This document shows, piece after piece, positions 6,255-8,515 of a stretch of DNA of 8,515 bases. Origin of the DNA: RPQK01 sp041946865 (GTDB lineage Bacteria > Acidobacteriota > UBA6911 > RPQK01); assembly GCA_041946865.1 (NCBI GenBank), contig JBHGBF010000300.1, forward strand, positions 1 through 8,515, written 5' to 3'. Position 1 is the stretch's first letter; each line of letters begins with the position of its first letter. Made by a program: the position numbers and the translations under genes. Under the pieces are notes generated by a model. The model made no database searches. It was not told the DNA's origin and saw only the letters and a program-made list of their open reading frames with translations.

Positions 6255-7802
6255 TTAATCCACCGGCCCGCCGCCCGGTTCGCCGGGATCGACGTGACGG
6301 CGATTGCGGCCATCCGGACAGCTGGCGAGGTAAGGGAACAGGGTTCGGTATTCGGCATCGTTCACGTTTACTCCGTCGCCGAGTCGCCCGTTGACGTCCG
6401 GGTCAAACCCGGCAAACGACGCGAGGACGCCTCCGACACCCACACGAAGAACAATGTCCACTACGTCATCCTGCAGACGTCGGCCATTAGGGAAGCCGGC
6501 CGGGTCCCCGCCGATCAGTCCCAGTCGATTGATCGACTCAGGCGGAGTCGCCGGAACCCCGGTATTCAGGCGGAGCAGATCGGCCACCGGGCCGGCCGGG
6601 GTGTCTGAAGCCGCGATTGGTGGCGCGTAAGTGACCAGCGGCAGGAGATCTGTGCGCGGCGCCGCGGGAACTGCAAGCGCGCCCCCGTAGAGCGCTTCCA
6701 CGATCCGCACGATGGGGGGATCAAGGAAGAAATCTGCAAACTGCGAATCCCGTCTCGGACGGTCCATGCTGAAACGGTCCTTGGACCCGATTCCGATGAT
6801 GAGCTCATTGATGAGCGGATTCCCTATTCTTTGGACCTGACGAAAAGCCCCGGACTGAACGGCTGGAGAAGGCGATCGACGCACGGTTTCCTGTCGCCTC
6901 GACGTCGTTCCCCATACTCCAATCGTGGCGGCCGGCGAAGTCGCCGGCTCCAATCGGCCGGTACTTGTCAGTAGCTCGATGGGGACTTCTATCGCAATGG
7001 CGTTCACAGCATAGCCGGACACCGTGTCGCTCGCGAAATTCTGCGAAGCCTGGTCTTCCGAGGCCGTCAAAACACCCGGGACACCACTTCCAAGGGTACG
7101 AAAGTTGGCGGTATCAAACGCCGCCCCAAGATCAATCCAGAAGGGGTCGTCGGTCGTCCCGGCAAAAACCGATATACCCTCGGTCATCTGGTAGGTTCCT
7201 TGAGCGAACAGCGCTTCGTAGTCCATGGTTCGAGGCCCGGCGTTACCCGGAACAACGAACAGGAAAGAGCCATCATCGGCGTTTGTCAGCTCCACGGTCC
7301 GACCTCCTCTGATCATCGTCACTTTGTAGGTCTGCCTCAAATTCAGACCGGGATCCGAAAACGAAGTAATTCGCGGAGGCACGACCAGGTTCTGAGTACC
7401 CGGTTGATTAGCACCTTGATCGCCAACTCCGGCCAACGCGGTGTAAACGCCAGGGAGCTGATACTCGGTACTGAATCGGAATTGAAAAACAACATCCTCG
7501 ACCGCATCGTGATTGTTGTCGACTTTGATCTCGTAACGGATGTCCGGATCAAAAGGGAAATAAGTCGGACCGTTTGCCGGGTCAAGCAGAGGATCCACGC
7601 ACATGATTATCGTGACCTTGCTCGGTGGAGTCCCCGGGGCCTGGCCGGCCCCGTAACTGACAAAAGCATACAGGTCCGTAATATCGGCTTTGTGATCGAG
7701 CGCTGTGATCGGAGCTTCCCGGTGATTCGAGGCGGGGATGGGAAGCAATGACAACAGCAGCACAGACACTGCGGTAATAGCTGTCTTAAACCTTCTCATC
7801 AT
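6255..7802 (-). CDS. Secreted DUF4331-domain protein
   Basis: Function unknown; the family (DUF4331) is recognised by its opening motif after the signal peptide. From the ATG at 7802 the protein has 515 residues. A basic start (MMRRFK) and hydrophobic core (AVSVLLLSLLPIPAS) form a signal peptide. NHREAPITALDHKADITDLYAFVS follows, in the pattern SHREAPxxxxDPxADxTDxYAF typical of the family. Other family features are VDNNHDAVEDVVFQFRF near 95-110, a NAIAIEVPIELL segment, the RIGNPLINELIIG stretch and an end-domain DVNGRLGDGVNVNDAEY that resembles a calcium-loop sequence. The length is normal. A longer frame from a TTG at 7853 exists, but the strong AAAGGAGAG at 7812-7820 and the signal peptide decide for 7802. 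It is probably co-transcribed with the TPR gene upstream, 89 bp away, and lies before the sigma cassette. Confidence 0.93.
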   Translation of the reverse strand: MMRRFKTAITAVSVLLLSLLPIPASNHREAPITALDHKADITDLYAFVSYGAGQAPGTPPSKVTIIMCVDPLLDPANGPTYFPFDPDIRYEIKVDNNHDAVEDVVFQFRFSTEYQLPGVYTALAGVGDQGANQPGTQNLVVPPRITSFSDPGLNLRQTYKVTMIRGGRTVELTNADDGSFLFVVPGNAGPRTMDYEALFAQGTYQMTEGISVFAGTTDDPFWIDLGAAFDTANFRTLGSGVPGVLTASEDQASQNFASDTVSGYAVNAIAIEVPIELLTSTGRLEPATSPAATIGVWGTTSRRQETVRRSPSPAVQSGAFRQVQRIGNPLINELIIGIGSKDRFSMDRPRRDSQFADFFLDPPIVRIVEALYGGALAVPAAPRTDLLPLVTYAPPIAASDTPAGPVADLLRLNTGVPATPPESINRLGLIGGDPAGFPNGRRLQDDVVDIVLRVGVGGVLASFAGFDPDVNGRLGDGVNVNDAEYRTLFPYLASCPDGRNRRHVDPGEPGGGPVD

Positions 7803-7811
7803 CTTGTTGAT

Positions 7812-7820
7812 CTCTCCTTT
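7812..7820 (-). promoter_or_regulatory. Strong Shine-Dalgarno site that sets the DUF4331 start
   Basis: AAAGGAGAG on the minus strand ends nine bases before the ATG at 7802. It sits inside the longer TTG-initiated frame, so it decides for the ATG that begins the signal peptide. Confidence 0.7.
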
Positions 7821-7891
7821 GGGCGAGGTTCTGCCCAATATACGGAGGGACAAACAAGCTTGGATTTAGAAGACTGACGCAAAAAGGCGAG

Positions 7892-8422
7892 TCACTCAAC
7901 TGAAGGGCTGTACGGTCGTCCGCTCGATCGCCGCTTGGACCATTGATCGATGATCGTCTTCGCTTCTGGAGTCAGGTCGGCCACGGCGAGACGACTCTGG
8001 ACAGCAGGCCCGAGTCGGGGATTCAACTCGAGCGCGTGATCCAAGTCCTTCAGACCCTCTTCACAATCACCTTTAATCAATCGAATGATCCCTCGGCTCA
8101 CGAACGCTTGTGCCGAGAGCGGCCGGAGCTCTATTGCCCGGTTCAAGTCGGTGAGAGCCGCGTCCAACTCCCCCTTCGCAAAGAGAGCGAAGCCGCGAGT
8201 CTGGTACGGTGCAGCAAGGTTCGGTTCTATTTGAAGGGCTCGGTTGCTGTCGGCGATGGCGCCATCCATGTCACCCAAGGTGCTCCTTAATGCTGCCCTA
8301 TTCTGGTACGCCTCGGGAAGGAGGCTATTCGGTTCAACTGCCCTGGTGTAATCTGCAAGAGCTTCTTCGAACTTGCCTTCTTCCTTCCGCAGGTTGCCGA
8401 GATTGTCATAGGTCGCAGCCAA
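7892..8422 (-). CDS. TPR protein, N-terminus uncertain (possibly the 3' part of a longer, interrupted gene)
   Basis: The 176 visible residues contain about four consecutive TPR units: AATYDNLGNLRKEEGKFEEA, then AYQNRAALRSTLGDMDGAIA, PYQTRGFALFAKGELDAALT and AFVSRGIIRLIKGDCEEGLK. Each is followed by an ALxxxP-type second helix, with a short basic tail after them. No signal peptide or catalytic motif is seen. The only start in frame is a TTG at 8422, with no ribosome-binding site at proper spacing. Upstream of it the frame stays open for 23 more codons (to 8491) and reads like protein (HPSPERIAQLGSN, PEESGLRRF) before a TGA at 8492-8494. The remaining seven codons to the window edge also read plausibly. 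The true gene may therefore begin outside the window and be interrupted by this TGA. It lies 89 bp before the DUF4331 gene on the same strand and may share its transcript. Confidence 0.75.
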   Translation of the reverse strand: MAATYDNLGNLRKEEGKFEEALADYTRAVEPNSLLPEAYQNRAALRSTLGDMDGAIADSNRALQIEPNLAAPYQTRGFALFAKGELDAALTDLNRAIELRPLSAQAFVSRGIIRLIKGDCEEGLKDLDHALELNPRLGPAVQSRLAVADLTPEAKTIIDQWSKRRSSGRPYSPSVE

Positions 8423-8515
8423 AAATCTGCGGAGGCCCGACTCCTCAGGTTTATTAGACCCAAGTTGAGCGATTCTTTCGGGAGAGGGATGTCAGCGAGC
8501 TAAGGTAAGATCTTG

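Overview
The window looks like a chromosomal stretch from an uncultivated, fairly GC-rich soil-type bacterium. The gene families present (ECF sigma with RskA-type anti-sigma, DUF4331 and TPR envelope proteins, a His/Met-rich outer-membrane-like protein) remind me of Acidobacteriota, but no phylogenetic marker is present and this assignment is an inference. Every gene I can support lies on the minus strand, so the locus is transcribed from right to left. The plus-strand open frames are shadows of these genes.

Layout in transcription order (right to left): a TPR protein with no convincing start codon (7892-8422, with coding-like sequence continuing past an in-frame TGA at 8492-8494); a secreted DUF4331 protein (6255-7802); a 184-bp intergenic stretch with a repeated heptamer; then a tightly packed cassette of an exported TPR protein (4862-6070), an ECF sigma factor (4283-4843) and a membrane RskA-like anti-sigma factor (3516-4286). 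The sigma and anti-sigma genes overlap by ATGA. Immediately after comes a decayed gene for a His/Met-rich outer-membrane-type protein (2299-3515) that lacks a start and signal peptide and has an internal frame break with probable deletion. Next is a membrane-anchored monohaem cytochrome c (1654-2190). After a 199-bp gap holding an 81-bp MITE-like inverted-repeat element comes the most interesting gene (1-1454, running off the window). It is an in-frame fusion of a selenocysteine lyase/cysteine desulfurase domain to selenophosphate synthetase (SelD).

Working model: the right-hand two-thirds is an envelope-stress or envelope-redox module, with an ECF sigma factor, its membrane anti-sigma factor and exported TPR and DUF4331 partners. 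Its original outer-membrane target gene has decayed. The left end starts a selenium-assimilation gene in which one polypeptide would release selenium from selenocysteine (or sulfur/selenium from cysteine) and pass it to SelD to make selenophosphate. No selA, selB or selC is visible here.
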